Source: JAVBSC01 sp031547305
GTDB taxonomy: Bacteria > Desulfobacterota > Desulfovibrionia > Desulfovibrionales > Desulfovibrionaceae
NCBI GenBank assembly: GCA_031547305.1
Contig: JAVBSC010000024.1
Location: 1 to 30,033, forward strand
Reading direction: 5' to 3'
DNA: 30,033 bases
Shown here: positions 14,347 through 23,119 of the stretch, in pieces
Layout: each line of letters begins with the position of its first letter
Position numbering within the stretch: position 1 is the stretch's first letter
Notes under the pieces: model-generated
What the model was told of the DNA's origin: nothing
Databases searched by the model: none
What the model saw: the letters and a program-made list of their open reading frames with translations, nothing else
Program-made: the position numbers and the translations under genes

Positions 14347-17300
14347 ATGCATAAAAATATTTCACCTTTATTTGACCCGCGCCGTGAGCATGACGCCTGC
14401 GGTGTGGGTTTTCTGGCCCGGCTGGATGCCATGCCCACGCATGCGGTGGTGGAAGAGGCGGTTATGGCTTTGGAGCGCATGGCGCACCGGGGTTGTTCCA
14501 CCTGCGGGACGCACGGCGCGGATGGGGCCGGATTGCTTTTGCCGTTGCCGGAGCGATTTTTGCGTCGGGTCTGGCAGCCGTTGATCCGGAGGAAAGGGGA
14601 TGGAGTCTGGCCGGAAAAATATGGCGTCGGGCAGTTTTTTTTGCCGCAAGACGCGGTGTTGCGGGGGCGGATCGAGGGCACTGTGAAGACCGCGCTGGCG
14701 GAGCACGATCTGGAGGTTCTTGCCTGGCGGGATACGCCGGTCAGAAGCGATTTGCTTCAGCCCCGGGCCCTGTCCTCCATGCCCGCCATGCGCCAGGCGG
14801 TTATAGCGCCGACTGAAGGCATGCCCGGCGATATGGATGCCGAGGCTTTTGAACGGTTGCTGTATCTGGTCCGCCGGCACATGGAATACGCGGTAAGGCA
14901 AGCGTTGGCGGCGGAACTGGGCGAGGATTTTTGCCTGGGTGAATATTTCCATGCCGCCTCGCTGTCCTCGCGCGGCATCGTGTACAAGGGCATGCTTCCG
15001 GGCGGCCAATTGGCCGCTTTTTACCCGGACTTGGCGGACCGGGATTTTTGCGCGCATTTCGCGATTTTTCACGAGCGGTACAGCACCAATACCCGGCCCA
15101 GCTGGCGCCTGGCCCAGCCGTTCAATCGCCTGGCCCATAACGGGGAAATCAACACGCTTACCGGCAACCAGGCACATATGAGCATACGCGAGCCGCTGCT
15201 GGATTCCAAACTGTTCACCGCCCTGCATCCGGAAGCCATGCGCTGGATTCGGCCGGTTCTGGATCATACCGCCAGCGATTCAGCCATGCTGGACAGCGCC
15301 CTGGAACTGCTCACCCACGGAGGCAGAAGCCTGAGCCACGCGGCCATGATGCTGCTGCCCGAGGCGTTTGGCGCCTCGTTTGTGATGGGCGACGACAAAC
15401 GGGCCTTTTATGAATACCACGCCGCCCTGATGGAACCCTGGGACGGCCCGGCCGCCCTGGTTTTTACGGACGGCAACCGCCAGGTGGGGGCCATGCTGGA
15501 CCGCAACGCCCTGCGGCCCTGCCGTTACGCCGTGACCAGCGACGGGGTGGTGCTCCTGGCTTCCGAAGCCGGAGTGCTGGATCTGCCGCCGGAACGGGTG
15601 GTCCGCCGGGGGCGTCTTCAGCCCAGGCGCATGCTCCTGGTGGATTTTTCAGGTCATCGGGTGATCACGGACGCGGAATGCAAGAGCCGCGTGATCTTTG
15701 CCCGTCCATACCGGCACTGGGTACAGGAAAAAGGCCTGACTCTGCGGGATCTGCCCCTTCCCGCGCGCCGCCGCCGGGAGAATGACCATGGGCCGGCCGG
15801 CCTCCAGCGCGAGCAGCGCCTGCACGGCTACGGCAAAGAGGAGCTTGAGGATATTCTGGCCCCCATGGCCAGGGACGGCCAGGAACCCGTGGGCAGCATG
15901 GGCCTTGATATTCCGCTGGCGGTTCTTTCGCAGCGGCCGCAGCTTTTGTTCGATTATTTGAAGCAGCGCTTTGCCCAGGTGACCAACCCGCCCATAGATC
16001 CGTTGCGCGAAGGAATGGTCATGAGCCTGATGGGTTTTGCCGGGCGGCGCGGCAATTTGCTGGAGGAAAGCCCGGAACATTACGCCATGCTGCGCCTGGC
16101 TAACCCGGTGCTTTTTCCCGAGGATATGGAGCGGATCAGAGCCTCCGGACGCCAGGAACTGCGCTCGGCCTGCCTGCCCATGCTTTTTATGGCCAATGGC
16201 GCGGCGGCGTTGGCGGACGCGCGGCTGGAGCTGGGCCTGGCAATCTTGTGCGCAACAGCGGAAAAAGCCCTGGCTGACGGCGCATCCATTCTGATTCTTT
16301 GTGATGCCGGAGCGGATAAAAGCAATGCCCCGATCCCATCCTTGCTGGCCGTATCCGCCCTGCACCACCATCTTCTGCGCAAAAAACTGCGCCACGCTTG
16401 CGGATTGATCGTGGATTGCGGTGACGCGCGGGAGGTCATGCACCTGGCCCAGCTCATCGCCTTTGGGGCGGCCGGGGTCTGCCCGCGCCTGGCCTTCGCC
16501 AGCTTGGAAAGCCTGGCGGAATCCGGCCGGCTGGGTAAAAACGACACTCCGGCCAAAGCGCGCAACGCTTATGCCACAGCCCTGCAAAAGGGTTTGCTCA
16601 AAACCTTCTCCCGCATGGGCATTTCCACCCTGCGCAGTTTTCAGGCCGGCCAGGCCTTTGAAGCCCTGGGCCTGGGCCGGGAGTTGGTGGACAAATACTT
16701 CACCGGCCTGCCCAGCCGCATTGGCGGCATCGACTTGCAAAGCATCGCGTTGGATTCCCTGGCCCGGCACGCGCAAGCGTACGCGGCTGACGAGAAATCC
16801 GTTCCTCTTACGGATACCGGCAGGCACCGCCACCGCAAGGACGGAGAAAAGCACCTCTGGTCCCCGGCGGCCATCCGCGCCATGCACAAGGCAGTGCGGG
16901 AGAATGACCTGGAAAGCTACAAGGCTTACGCAAAGGAAAGCGACGAGCAACTCGCCCGCCCCGTGACTTTGCGCGGCCTGCTGCGTTTTGCCAGGGCTGA
17001 AGCGATCCCTCTGGCGGAAGTGGAGAGCGAGGAATCCATTTTACGGCGCTTTACCGGCGCGGCCATGAGTTACGGCTCCATCAGCCCGGAAGCGCATCAG
17101 GCCATCGCCATGGCTTTCAACCGTCTTGGCGGACGCTCCAACTGCGGCGAAGGCGGGGAAGCGCCGGAGCGTTCGAACATTCTGCCGGATGGGCGCAGCG
17201 CGCGCTCCAGGGTGCGCCAGGTAGCCTCCGGCCGCTTCGGGGTCACGGCTTTTTATCTGACCCAGGCGGATGAAATCCAGATCAAGATGGCCCAGGGAGC

Positions 17301-19026
17301 CAAGCCTGGCGAAGGCGGCCAGCTTCCGGCCCGTAAGGTCCTGCCGGACATCGCCAGGGTACGCCGTACCATACCCGGCGTCACGCTTATCTCGCCGCCC
17401 CCGCACCATGACATTTATTCCATAGAAGACCTGGCCCAGCTCATTTTCGATTTGAAGCGCCTGCACCCGGGCGGATTGGTTTCCGTAAAGCTGGTGGCCG
17501 GCTCCAACGTGGGGACCGTGGCCTGCGGCGTGGCCAAGGCCGGGGCGGACGTCATTCTTATTTCCGGGCACGACGGCGGCACCGGCGCTTCCCCGCGCAG
17601 CGCCATCAGCCATGTGGGCCTGCCCTGGGAACTTGGCCTGGCGGAATCCCACGCCGCACTGACTTACAGCGGCCTGCGCGGCCGGGTCATCTTGCAGACG
17701 GACGGCCAGTTGCGCACCGGCCGGGATCTGGCTGTGGCCGCTCTTCTGGGCGCGCAGGAGTTCGGCTTCGGGGCCGGGCTGCTGGTGGCCCTGGGGTGCC
17801 GCATGCTGCGCGTTTGCCACCAGGGAAGCTGCCCGATGGGCGTTGCCGCCCAGGATCCCCGGTTGCGCGCCAGGTTCGGCGGTCAGCCGGAGCATGTGGA
17901 ACGCTATTTGCGTTTTTTGGCCGCGGACCTGCGCCGCCATATGGCCGCCCTGGGCTGCAAATCTCTTGACGCCATGCTTGGGCGGGCGGACCTTCTGGAA
18001 CCAGTGCCCCCGACGGAAATCGAAGCGGCTCTGCCGCCGGATTCCCTTAATGGCGTGATGCGCGCGGCATGGCTGGGCAAAGTCGCCGGTCTGGATTTCT
18101 CTTCCCTGCTCGCGCCTGTTCAGATTGTGCCGGATTTGGATGTCGGCCATCCGGATCGGTCCGCCTCTTTTGCGGATTCCTCCCTGGAATCCGCCATTTT
18201 GGCCGCTGTGCGCCCCGCCATTGATTCCGGTCGCCCGGTTCGTTTTGAGGGCCGGGTCCGCAACACGGACCGTTCCCTGTGCGCCCGTTTGTCCGGAGAA
18301 ATCGCCCGTTGTCACGGCGAAGCCGGGCTCAGCCCCGGCGCGGTGGAAATCCACCTCACCGGCACGGCCGGGCAGAGCGCCGGGGCTTTCCTTGCGCGCG
18401 GCGTCTTCCTTAAAATCAACGGCGAAGCCAACGACTATGCGGGCAAAGGCCTTTGCGGCGGCGTTATCGCCATAGCTCCGGAGCAGCGCAGCGGCGGCGA
18501 CGCTTTTGGCGAACAGGCGGCCATAGGCAACGTGGCCCTGTACGGCGCGACTTCCGGCGAGCTTTACGTCGCCGGCACGGCCGGCGAGCGTTTTGCCGTG
18601 CGTAACAGCGGCGCCACGGCCGTGGTGGAGGGGGTGGGCGATCACGCCTGTGAATACATGACCGGCGGCGTTGTGGTGGTGCTGGGCTCCACGGGATGCA
18701 ACTTCGCGGCCGGCATGAGCGGCGGAGCGGCCTACGTGCTGGACCGCAGCGAAATGTTCCAGACCCGCTGCAATATGGACAGCGTGGATATTGAAAGCGT
18801 CTGGCGGGCGGAGGACGTGCGCCTCTTGCGCGGCCTGCTGGAGCGCCATGCGCGCCACACCGGCAGCGCCCTGGCCGCCGGCCTCTTGCGGGACTGGGAA
18901 GCCTGCCTCCCACTGTTCCTTAAAGTAAGCCCAATTGAATACCGTCACGCCCTGGCCCGTCTGAAAGACGGCGAGGGACGCCACGCCGAAAGCGTGGCCG
19001 CCACCGAGGAGGTGTACAATCCGTGA
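14347..19026 (+). CDS. gltB: Glutamate synthase large (alpha) subunit
   Basis: 1559 residues. It converts glutamine plus 2-oxoglutarate to two glutamate. An N-terminal Ntn glutaminase (about 18-430) begins at Cys18 in DACGVGFLARLD, so a 17-residue propeptide would be removed; HNGEINTLTGNQ is the family motif. The FMN/synthase domain has GEGGE (about 934), ASGRFGVT, AQGAKPGEGGQLP, SPPPHHDIYSIEDLAQLI and GHDGGTGASP, then the 3Fe-4S ligands in CRMLRVCHQGSCPMGVA (about 1151; C-X5-C-X4-C). The GXGXG beta-helix is C-terminal. The spacer between GEGGE and ASGRFGVT is only 21 residues, near the NADPH-type and lacking the long ferredoxin-type loop; yet no gltD lies here. ATG 14347 is 1 bp after the glnN stop with a weak ribosome site, implying coupling. 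The stop overlaps the dapF start (GTGA). Confidence 0.96.
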   Translation: MHKNISPLFDPRREHDACGVGFLARLDAMPTHAVVEEAVMALERMAHRGCSTCGTHGADGAGLLLPLPERFLRRVWQPLIRRKGDGVWPEKYGVGQFFLPQDAVLRGRIEGTVKTALAEHDLEVLAWRDTPVRSDLLQPRALSSMPAMRQAVIAPTEGMPGDMDAEAFERLLYLVRRHMEYAVRQALAAELGEDFCLGEYFHAASLSSRGIVYKGMLPGGQLAAFYPDLADRDFCAHFAIFHERYSTNTRPSWRLAQPFNRLAHNGEINTLTGNQAHMSIREPLLDSKLFTALHPEAMRWIRPVLDHTASDSAMLDSALELLTHGGRSLSHAAMMLLPEAFGASFVMGDDKRAFYEYHAALMEPWDGPAALVFTDGNRQVGAMLDRNALRPCRYAVTSDGVVLLASEAGVLDLPPERVVRRGRLQPRRMLLVDFSGHRVITDAECKSRVIFARPYRHWVQEKGLTLRDLPLPARRRRENDHGPAGLQREQRLHGYGKEELEDILAPMARDGQEPVGSMGLDIPLAVLSQRPQLLFDYLKQRFAQVTNPPIDPLREGMVMSLMGFAGRRGNLLEESPEHYAMLRLANPVLFPEDMERIRASGRQELRSACLPMLFMANGAAALADARLELGLAILCATAEKALADGASILILCDAGADKSNAPIPSLLAVSALHHHLLRKKLRHACGLIVDCGDAREVMHLAQLIAFGAAGVCPRLAFASLESLAESGRLGKNDTPAKARNAYATALQKGLLKTFSRMGISTLRSFQAGQAFEALGLGRELVDKYFTGLPSRIGGIDLQSIALDSLARHAQAYAADEKSVPLTDTGRHRHRKDGEKHLWSPAAIRAMHKAVRENDLESYKAYAKESDEQLARPVTLRGLLRFARAEAIPLAEVESEESILRRFTGAAMSYGSISPEAHQAIAMAFNRLGGRSNCGEGGEAPERSNILPDGRSARSRVRQVASGRFGVTAFYLTQADEIQIKMAQGAKPGEGGQLPARKVLPDIARVRRTIPGVTLISPPPHHDIYSIEDLAQLIFDLKRLHPGGLVSVKLVAGSNVGTVACGVAKAGADVILISGHDGGTGASPRSAISHVGLPWELGLAESHAALTYSGLRGRVILQTDGQLRTGRDLAVAALLGAQEFGFGAGLLVALGCRMLRVCHQGSCPMGVAAQDPRLRARFGGQPEHVERYLRFLAADLRRHMAALGCKSLDAMLGRADLLEPVPPTEIEAALPPDSLNGVMRAAWLGKVAGLDFSSLLAPVQIVPDLDVGHPDRSASFADSSLESAILAAVRPAIDSGRPVRFEGRVRNTDRSLCARLSGEIARCHGEAGLSPGAVEIHLTGTAGQSAGAFLARGVFLKINGEANDYAGKGLCGGVIAIAPEQRSGGDAFGEQAAIGNVALYGATSGELYVAGTAGERFAVRNSGATAVVEGVGDHACEYMTGGVVVVLGSTGCNFAAGMSGGAAYVLDRSEMFQTRCNMDSVDIESVWRAEDVRLLRGLLERHARHTGSALAAGLLRDWEACLPLFLKVSPIEYRHALARLKDGEGRHAESVAATEEVYNP

Positions 19027-19922
19027 TCAACGCCGCTGAAGCTGAAACCCTGCGCGCCGTTCTGAAACAATCAGGCCTGCCGCGCCGCCTGCCCTTTGCC
19101 AAAATGGAAGGTTTGGGCAACGATTACGTTTATATGGAGGAATTCGACTCCATCCTAGAAGCCACGGCAACTCTGGCCAGGCTGGTCAGCAACCGCCACT
19201 TCGGAATCGGCGGGGACGGACTGGTGCTGCTCAGCCGCTCCAAACGGGCGGATTTTCGCATGCGCATGTTCAACGCGGACGGATCGGAAGGCGAAATGTG
19301 CGGCAACGCCGCTCGCTGCATCGGTAAATATCTTTATGAGCGCAAACTTACCGGTAAGCATGAAATCACCCTGGAAACCCTTGCCGGCATCCGCATCCTT
19401 CGACTTGAAGTCAAAAACGGCCTGGTGGCTTCCGTCACCGTGGATATGGGCGAGCCGCGCCTGGCTCCGGCGGATATCCCCATGCTGTCCCCTGGCGACA
19501 ATTTTATTGACAGCGAAATAACCGTCGGCGGCCGAATATTTAGGGGGACCGCCGTTTCCATGGGCAATCCGCATTTGGTGGTGCCGGTGGAAGATCTGGA
19601 CAGTCTGCCTCTGTCCGCCCTCGGGCCGCTGTTCGAGCATCACCCGATGTTCCCAAAGCGCGTGAATACGGAGTTCGTGGAAATTCCGGCCCCGGAGCGC
19701 ATCCGCATGCGCGTCTGGGAACGCGGCTCCGGAGAAACCCTGGCCTGCGGCACCGGCGCCTGCGCCGCCCTGGCGGCCTGCGCTCTGAACAACCTCACCG
19801 GCCGCAAAGCCGCCGTGGAACTGCGCGGCGGCAACCTGTTCATCGAATGGGACGACGATAACATCATTCATATGGCCGGTCCGGCCAATTTCGTGTTTGT
19901 AGGGGAGTATACGGTGTGGTGA
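19023..19922 (+). CDS. dapF: Diaminopimelate epimerase
   Basis: 299 residues, with a 20-25 residue N-terminal extension over the usual 275 or so. It interconverts LL- and meso-diaminopimelate for lysine and peptidoglycan. Motifs: FAKMEGLGNDYVY near the N-terminus, GGDGLVLL, the first catalytic Cys93 in MCGNAARCIG, GNPHLV, and the second catalytic Cys242 in SGETLACGTGACAAL. The GTG start at 19023 overlaps the gltB stop by 4 bp, with a strong AGGAGG (19007-19012) 10 nt upstream. A later start at ATG 19104 would remove family residues. It sits between gltB and dapL in one transcript, so the product of DapL is the substrate of this gene's product. Confidence 0.96.
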   Translation: MINAAEAETLRAVLKQSGLPRRLPFAKMEGLGNDYVYMEEFDSILEATATLARLVSNRHFGIGGDGLVLLSRSKRADFRMRMFNADGSEGEMCGNAARCIGKYLYERKLTGKHEITLETLAGIRILRLEVKNGLVASVTVDMGEPRLAPADIPMLSPGDNFIDSEITVGGRIFRGTAVSMGNPHLVVPVEDLDSLPLSALGPLFEHHPMFPKRVNTEFVEIPAPERIRMRVWERGSGETLACGTGACAALAACALNNLTGRKAAVELRGGNLFIEWDDDNIIHMAGPANFVFVGEYTVW

Positions 19923-19945
19923 AGGGACACTAACGGAGTATCTTT

Positions 19946-21172
19946 ATGGCTTATATAAATTCAAATTATCTTAATTTGCCCGGCGGTTATCTGTTCAGCG
20001 AAATCGCCCGGCGGGTGAAGGCGTATCAGGCGGAATGCCCGGATGCCAAGCTTATCCGCCTGGGCATAGGCGATGTTACGCGTCCTTTGTCCAAAACGGT
20101 TGTGGCGGCGTTGCTCCAGGCCGTGGAGGAGCAGGCGGACCCCAAGGGATTTCGCGGCTACGGGCCGGAACAGGGCTATGCGTTTCTGCGCGAGGCCATT
20201 GTGGCGGACGTCTACGCCGGACTGGGCGTTGCGGCGGATGAAATTTTCGTCAGCGACGGCGCTAAATCGGACATCGGCAATTTTCAGGAGCTTTTTGACC
20301 GGGACAGCCGCGTGGCTATCACCGATCCCGTATACCCGGTGTACGCTGACTCCAACGTCATGGCCGGGCGTGCCGGAGCGCCGGGCGAAGACGGGCGCTT
20401 TCCCGGCCTGATCTATTTGCCCTGCACGGCGCAAAACGGTTTTGTGCCGGATTTGCCCGGGGAACGCGCGGATCTGATATATTTATGTTATCCCAACAAT
20501 CCCACCGGCGCGGTTCTGACAAAAGCGCGGTTGGAAACTTGGGTAAAATATGCGCGGGATAACGAGAGCGTGATTTTGTACGATGCGGCCTATGAGGCTT
20601 TCATCAGCACGCCTGGCGTGCCGCACAGCATTTATGAAATTGACGGTGCGCGGGATGTGGCTGTGGAGTTCCGGAGCTATTCCAAGATGGCCGGATTCAC
20701 CGGCCTGCGCTGCGGCTTTGCCGTGGTGCCCAAAAGTTTGCGCCGCAAAGGCCGGGACGGACGGGAGGGCGGATTGCACGCCATGTGGATGCGCCGCCAG
20801 ACCACCAAGTATAACGGTTGTCCCTACATTGTGCAGCGCGCGGCCGAAGCCGCGCATACCCCGCTGGGCCGGGCGGAGCGCAAAGAAATCATCGCCGCGT
20901 ATATGCGCAACGCCGGGCGCATCCGGTCCGGCTTCGCGGCCCGGGGCCTGGCGGTGAGCGGCGGTGTGGATGCGCCTTATGTCTGGGTGCGTCTGCCTGA
21001 AGGCGTAAAATCCTGGGATTTTTTTGACCTGTTGCTGCGCAAGGCCAATATAGTGGGCACGCCGGGCGCGGGCTTCGGCCCCTGCGGCGAAGGGTGCTTT
21101 CGCCTGACCGGCTTCGGCAGCGCGGAAGATACCGAGGAAGCCATGGCCCGGCTGGATAAGCTGAGTTTGTAA
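19946..21172 (+). CDS. dapL: LL-diaminopimelate aminotransferase
   Basis: 408 residues, the family length. A PLP enzyme (fold type I) that turns tetrahydrodipicolinate directly into LL-diaminopimelate with glutamate as amino donor, bypassing DapC/D/E. The N-terminus NSNYLNLPGGYLFSEIARRV is typical of DapL. Others are RLGIGDVTRPL, FRGYGPEQGYAFLREAI, SDGAKSDIGN, NNPTGAVLTK (184-193) and the PLP lysine Lys247 in YSKMAGFTGLRCGF. ATG 19946 has CGGAG (19934-19938) 7 nt upstream. It lies 23 bp after dapF and is the last gene of the glnN operon. The glutamate made by GltB is its amino donor, so the operon order has a direct metabolic logic. No strong terminator for this strand is visible after it. 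Confidence 0.96.
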   Translation: MAYINSNYLNLPGGYLFSEIARRVKAYQAECPDAKLIRLGIGDVTRPLSKTVVAALLQAVEEQADPKGFRGYGPEQGYAFLREAIVADVYAGLGVAADEIFVSDGAKSDIGNFQELFDRDSRVAITDPVYPVYADSNVMAGRAGAPGEDGRFPGLIYLPCTAQNGFVPDLPGERADLIYLCYPNNPTGAVLTKARLETWVKYARDNESVILYDAAYEAFISTPGVPHSIYEIDGARDVAVEFRSYSKMAGFTGLRCGFAVVPKSLRRKGRDGREGGLHAMWMRRQTTKYNGCPYIVQRAAEAAHTPLGRAERKEIIAAYMRNAGRIRSGFAARGLAVSGGVDAPYVWVRLPEGVKSWDFFDLLLRKANIVGTPGAGFGPCGEGCFRLTGFGSAEDTEEAMARLDKLSL

Positions 21173-21213
21173 TTTGCAACTCATAACACGGCCTTCAAGC
21201 GGCGCAAAAAATG

Positions 21214-21250
21214 AAAAAAGCCTGGAGTCCGCTTTTGCGGAAATCCAGGC
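21214..21250 (-). terminator. Strong Rho-independent terminator of the lysC operon
   Basis: Arms GCCTGGA (21220-21226) and TCCAGGC (21244-21250) enclose a second stem CCGC/GCGG (21229-21232, 21237-21240) with a TTTT loop. On the minus strand the stem is followed by TTTTTT (21219 to 21214) and a second T run beyond. It lies 53 bp after the lysC stop. The plus strand has no T run after the stem, so it serves mainly lysC, though the hairpin could slow dapL transcripts. Confidence 0.88.
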
Positions 21251-21303
21251 CCTTAAGAGCTCGCCCGGCGCTTAACGGCGAAACAAGTTTTGCCTACGCG
21301 GCA

Positions 21304-21795
21304 CTATTCTTCCATGCCGACTCCGCCCAGGCCAAAGGCGTCGTGCAGGGTGCGCACGGCCAGTTCGGTGTATTTTTCCTCGATCAGGCAGGAAATTTTT
21401 ATTTCCGAGGTGCTGATCATGATGATGTTGATGTTTTCGCGGTGCAGGGCGGAAAAAGCCTGGGCCGCCACTCCGGAATGGTTGCGCATGCCAACGCCGA
21501 TTGCCGAAACTTTGCACACGTTCGCATCGTGGCGCACATCCTTGATGCTGATGGATTTGCCGATTTCTTCCACCACGGCCAAGGCTTTTTTCAGATCTTT
21601 GCGGGACACGGTGAAGTTCATGTCCGTCACCCCGTCATGGCTGGGGGTTTGCACGATCATATCCACGGCTATGTTGGCCTGGGCCAGGGGGGCGAAAATG
21701 GCGGCGGAAACGCCAGGCTTGTCCGGCACGTCGCACAGGGTTATTCTGGCCTGGTCTTTGTCGTAGGCAATGCCGGAAACAAGAATGTGTTCCAT
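21304..21795 (-). CDS. Possible in-frame LysC beta subunit (internal start)
   Basis: Inside lysC, an in-frame ATG at 21795 (residue 247, MEHILVSG) is preceded 8 nt upstream by AGGAGG (complement of 21804-21809), a better ribosome site than that of the full-length gene. Translation from it gives 163 residues made only of the two ACT domains. In Bacillus and Corynebacterium the same gene makes an alpha and a beta subunit this way, with the beta start at nearly the same residue. The signal is seen in the sequence; its use in this organism is inference. Confidence 0.6.
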   Translation of the reverse strand: MEHILVSGIAYDKDQARITLCDVPDKPGVSAAIFAPLAQANIAVDMIVQTPSHDGVTDMNFTVSRKDLKKALAVVEEIGKSISIKDVRHDANVCKVSAIGVGMRNHSGVAAQAFSALHRENINIIMISTSEIKISCLIEEKYTELAVRTLHDAFGLGGVGMEE

Positions 21796-22533
21796 TTTCT
21801 TATCCTCCTGGGTCACCAGGGTGCCCGGGTTGTCCGTGAAAGTGGAGCGCACATGCACGGGAACTTTATATTTTTTGGCAAACTCAACAGAGCGGATTTC
21901 CAACACCTTCGCGCCCATGCTGGCCATTTCCAGCATCTCGTCATAAGAGACGCGGTCCAGCTTGCGGGCTGTGGAGCACAAGTTCGGGTCCGTGGTGTAC
22001 ACGCCGTCCACATCCGTAAAAATCTCGCAGTATTCGGCCTCCAACGCCGCGGCCAGAGCCACGGCAGAGGTGTCCGATCCGCCCCGGCCCAGGGTGGTGA
22101 TGCGGCCGTCTCCTGTCACGCCCTGAAATCCGGCGGCCACCAGCACGTCATATTCGCAAAACATCGTCAGCAGGGCATCCTTGTTGATGGAACGGATGCG
22201 CGCCTTGCCGAAGTTGGAATCCGTGACTATGGCCGCCTGGAACCCCAGCAAAGAGCGGGCTTTTACGCCGGCGTCCTTGAGGAGCATGGTGAAAAGAGCG
22301 GTGGAAACCTGTTCTCCCGTTGCGACCAGGGAATCGCACTCCGCCGGATCCGGATCCGGAGACCATTCCCCGGCCAGAGCCAGCAGGCGGTTGGTGTCCC
22401 CGGCTCTGGCGGAAAGCACCACCAGCATTTTGTAGCCTTTGTTCAGACCGGCTTTTACCTTGGCTTCAACCTTACGCATGCGGGCGAGATCCGCAACGGA
22501 GCTGCCGCCGAATTTTTGAACAAGAATACGCAT
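21304..22533 (-). CDS. lysC: Aspartate kinase (alpha subunit)
   Basis: 409 residues. It phosphorylates aspartate, opening the lysine/threonine/methionine pathway. The kinase domain has KFGGSSVA (7-14), GFQGVTGDGRITTLGRGGSD and FTDVDGVYTTDP; two ACT domains follow in the last 160 residues (ARITLCDVPDKPGVSAAIF and CKVSAIGVGM), where amino-acid feedback acts. Its length and layout match the Bacillus LysC (aspartokinase II) type. Within the gene, a strong ribosome site and an ATG at 21795 could yield a separate beta subunit (own entry). ATG 22533 has AAGG (complement of 22542-22545) 8 nt upstream. Last gene of the rimO-nnr-tsaE-lysC unit, 35 bp after tsaE, followed by a strong terminator. It is convergent with the dapF-dapL genes of the same pathway. 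Confidence 0.96.
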   Translation of the reverse strand: MRILVQKFGGSSVADLARMRKVEAKVKAGLNKGYKMLVVLSARAGDTNRLLALAGEWSPDPDPAECDSLVATGEQVSTALFTMLLKDAGVKARSLLGFQAAIVTDSNFGKARIRSINKDALLTMFCEYDVLVAAGFQGVTGDGRITTLGRGGSDTSAVALAAALEAEYCEIFTDVDGVYTTDPNLCSTARKLDRVSYDEMLEMASMGAKVLEIRSVEFAKKYKVPVHVRSTFTDNPGTLVTQEDKKMEHILVSGIAYDKDQARITLCDVPDKPGVSAAIFAPLAQANIAVDMIVQTPSHDGVTDMNFTVSRKDLKKALAVVEEIGKSISIKDVRHDANVCKVSAIGVGMRNHSGVAAQAFSALHRENINIIMISTSEIKISCLIEEKYTELAVRTLHDAFGLGGVGMEE

Positions 22534-22568
22534 GCACCCAACCTTTTTGATTTTAAAGCATTAACGCT

Positions 22569-23057
22569 TCAGCTAAACCACAGCCTGGGCAGGGTTTCTT
22601 CCAGGCAGGCCGCTTTTTTCCCATAAACCAGAAGTTCCGCTGTACGCCCATCCGGCAACTCTTTCAACCAGCAATGCAGCCGCTCGGCCGGCAGATCTTC
22701 AGCTTTCAGCCGCTCACCCCATTCCACCAAAACAATCAGGCCGGCCGGACCTTTTTCTTCAAGCAAATCCAAGGCTTCTAAAAATTCCTCAGCCGGGCCG
22801 TCCTCCAGCCGGTACAGATCAAAATGCAATACCGGCGGCACAGTCGCATAACTGTTGCACAAAGTGAAGCTGGGGCTGCTCACCTCCGCTTCGCCTCCCC
22901 CCTTCAACTCCCCAACCAGATGCCTGGCCAGAGTGGTCTTGCCAGCTCCCAGGCCGCCGTAAAAAACCAGCAGGCCCAGGCCGCACTCCACCATGACCCT
23001 GGCCAGGATCCGCCCCAGCTTCGCGCTGTCTTCCAGATTTTTTAATTGTATGTTCAT
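22569..23057 (-). CDS. tsaE: tRNA t6A biosynthesis ATPase TsaE
   Basis: 162 residues, the family size. A small P-loop ATPase (YjeE) that works with TsaB and TsaD to place threonylcarbamoyl on A37 of ANN-decoding tRNAs. Walker A GGLGAGKTT (34-42); the family motifs SSPSFTL, HFDLYRL and VEWGERL follow in order. The ATG at 23057 is where the family N-terminus begins (MNIQLKNLEDSAKLGRIL). It lies 62 bp after the nnrE/D gene, a neighbour pair also seen in other bacteria (yjeF-yjeE in E. coli). A short hairpin (23092-23106) lies in the gap between them. Confidence 0.93.
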   Translation of the reverse strand: MNIQLKNLEDSAKLGRILARVMVECGLGLLVFYGGLGAGKTTLARHLVGELKGGGEAEVSSPSFTLCNSYATVPPVLHFDLYRLEDGPAEEFLEALDLLEEKGPAGLIVLVEWGERLKAEDLPAERLHCWLKELPDGRTAELLVYGKKAACLEETLPRLWFS

Positions 23058-23091
23058 ATCGTTTTTGAAATGATGGGCTCCGCGCGCAAGC

Positions 23092-23106
23092 TTCCCCCCA
23101 GGGGAA
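23092..23106. other. Short hairpin between nnrE/D and tsaE
   Basis: TTCCCC (23092-23097) and GGGGAA (23101-23106) around CCA. It is in the 62-bp gap inside the operon, with no T run after it on the minus strand. It may mark an RNA processing or stability site. Confidence 0.35.
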
Positions 23107-23119
23107 CGTGGTCCCCCAT

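Noticed and set aside
17041..18984. 647-codon minus-strand frame inside gltB
   Set aside because: Shadow of gltB: low-complexity Gly/Ala/His/Gln composition, no recognisable motif, no ribosome site.
21211..22626. Long open frame (471 codons) on the plus strand opposite lysC
   Set aside because: It is antisense to a clear aspartokinase, its residues are His/Gly/Gln-rich with no domain, and it starts within the lysC terminator. It is a GC-driven shadow.
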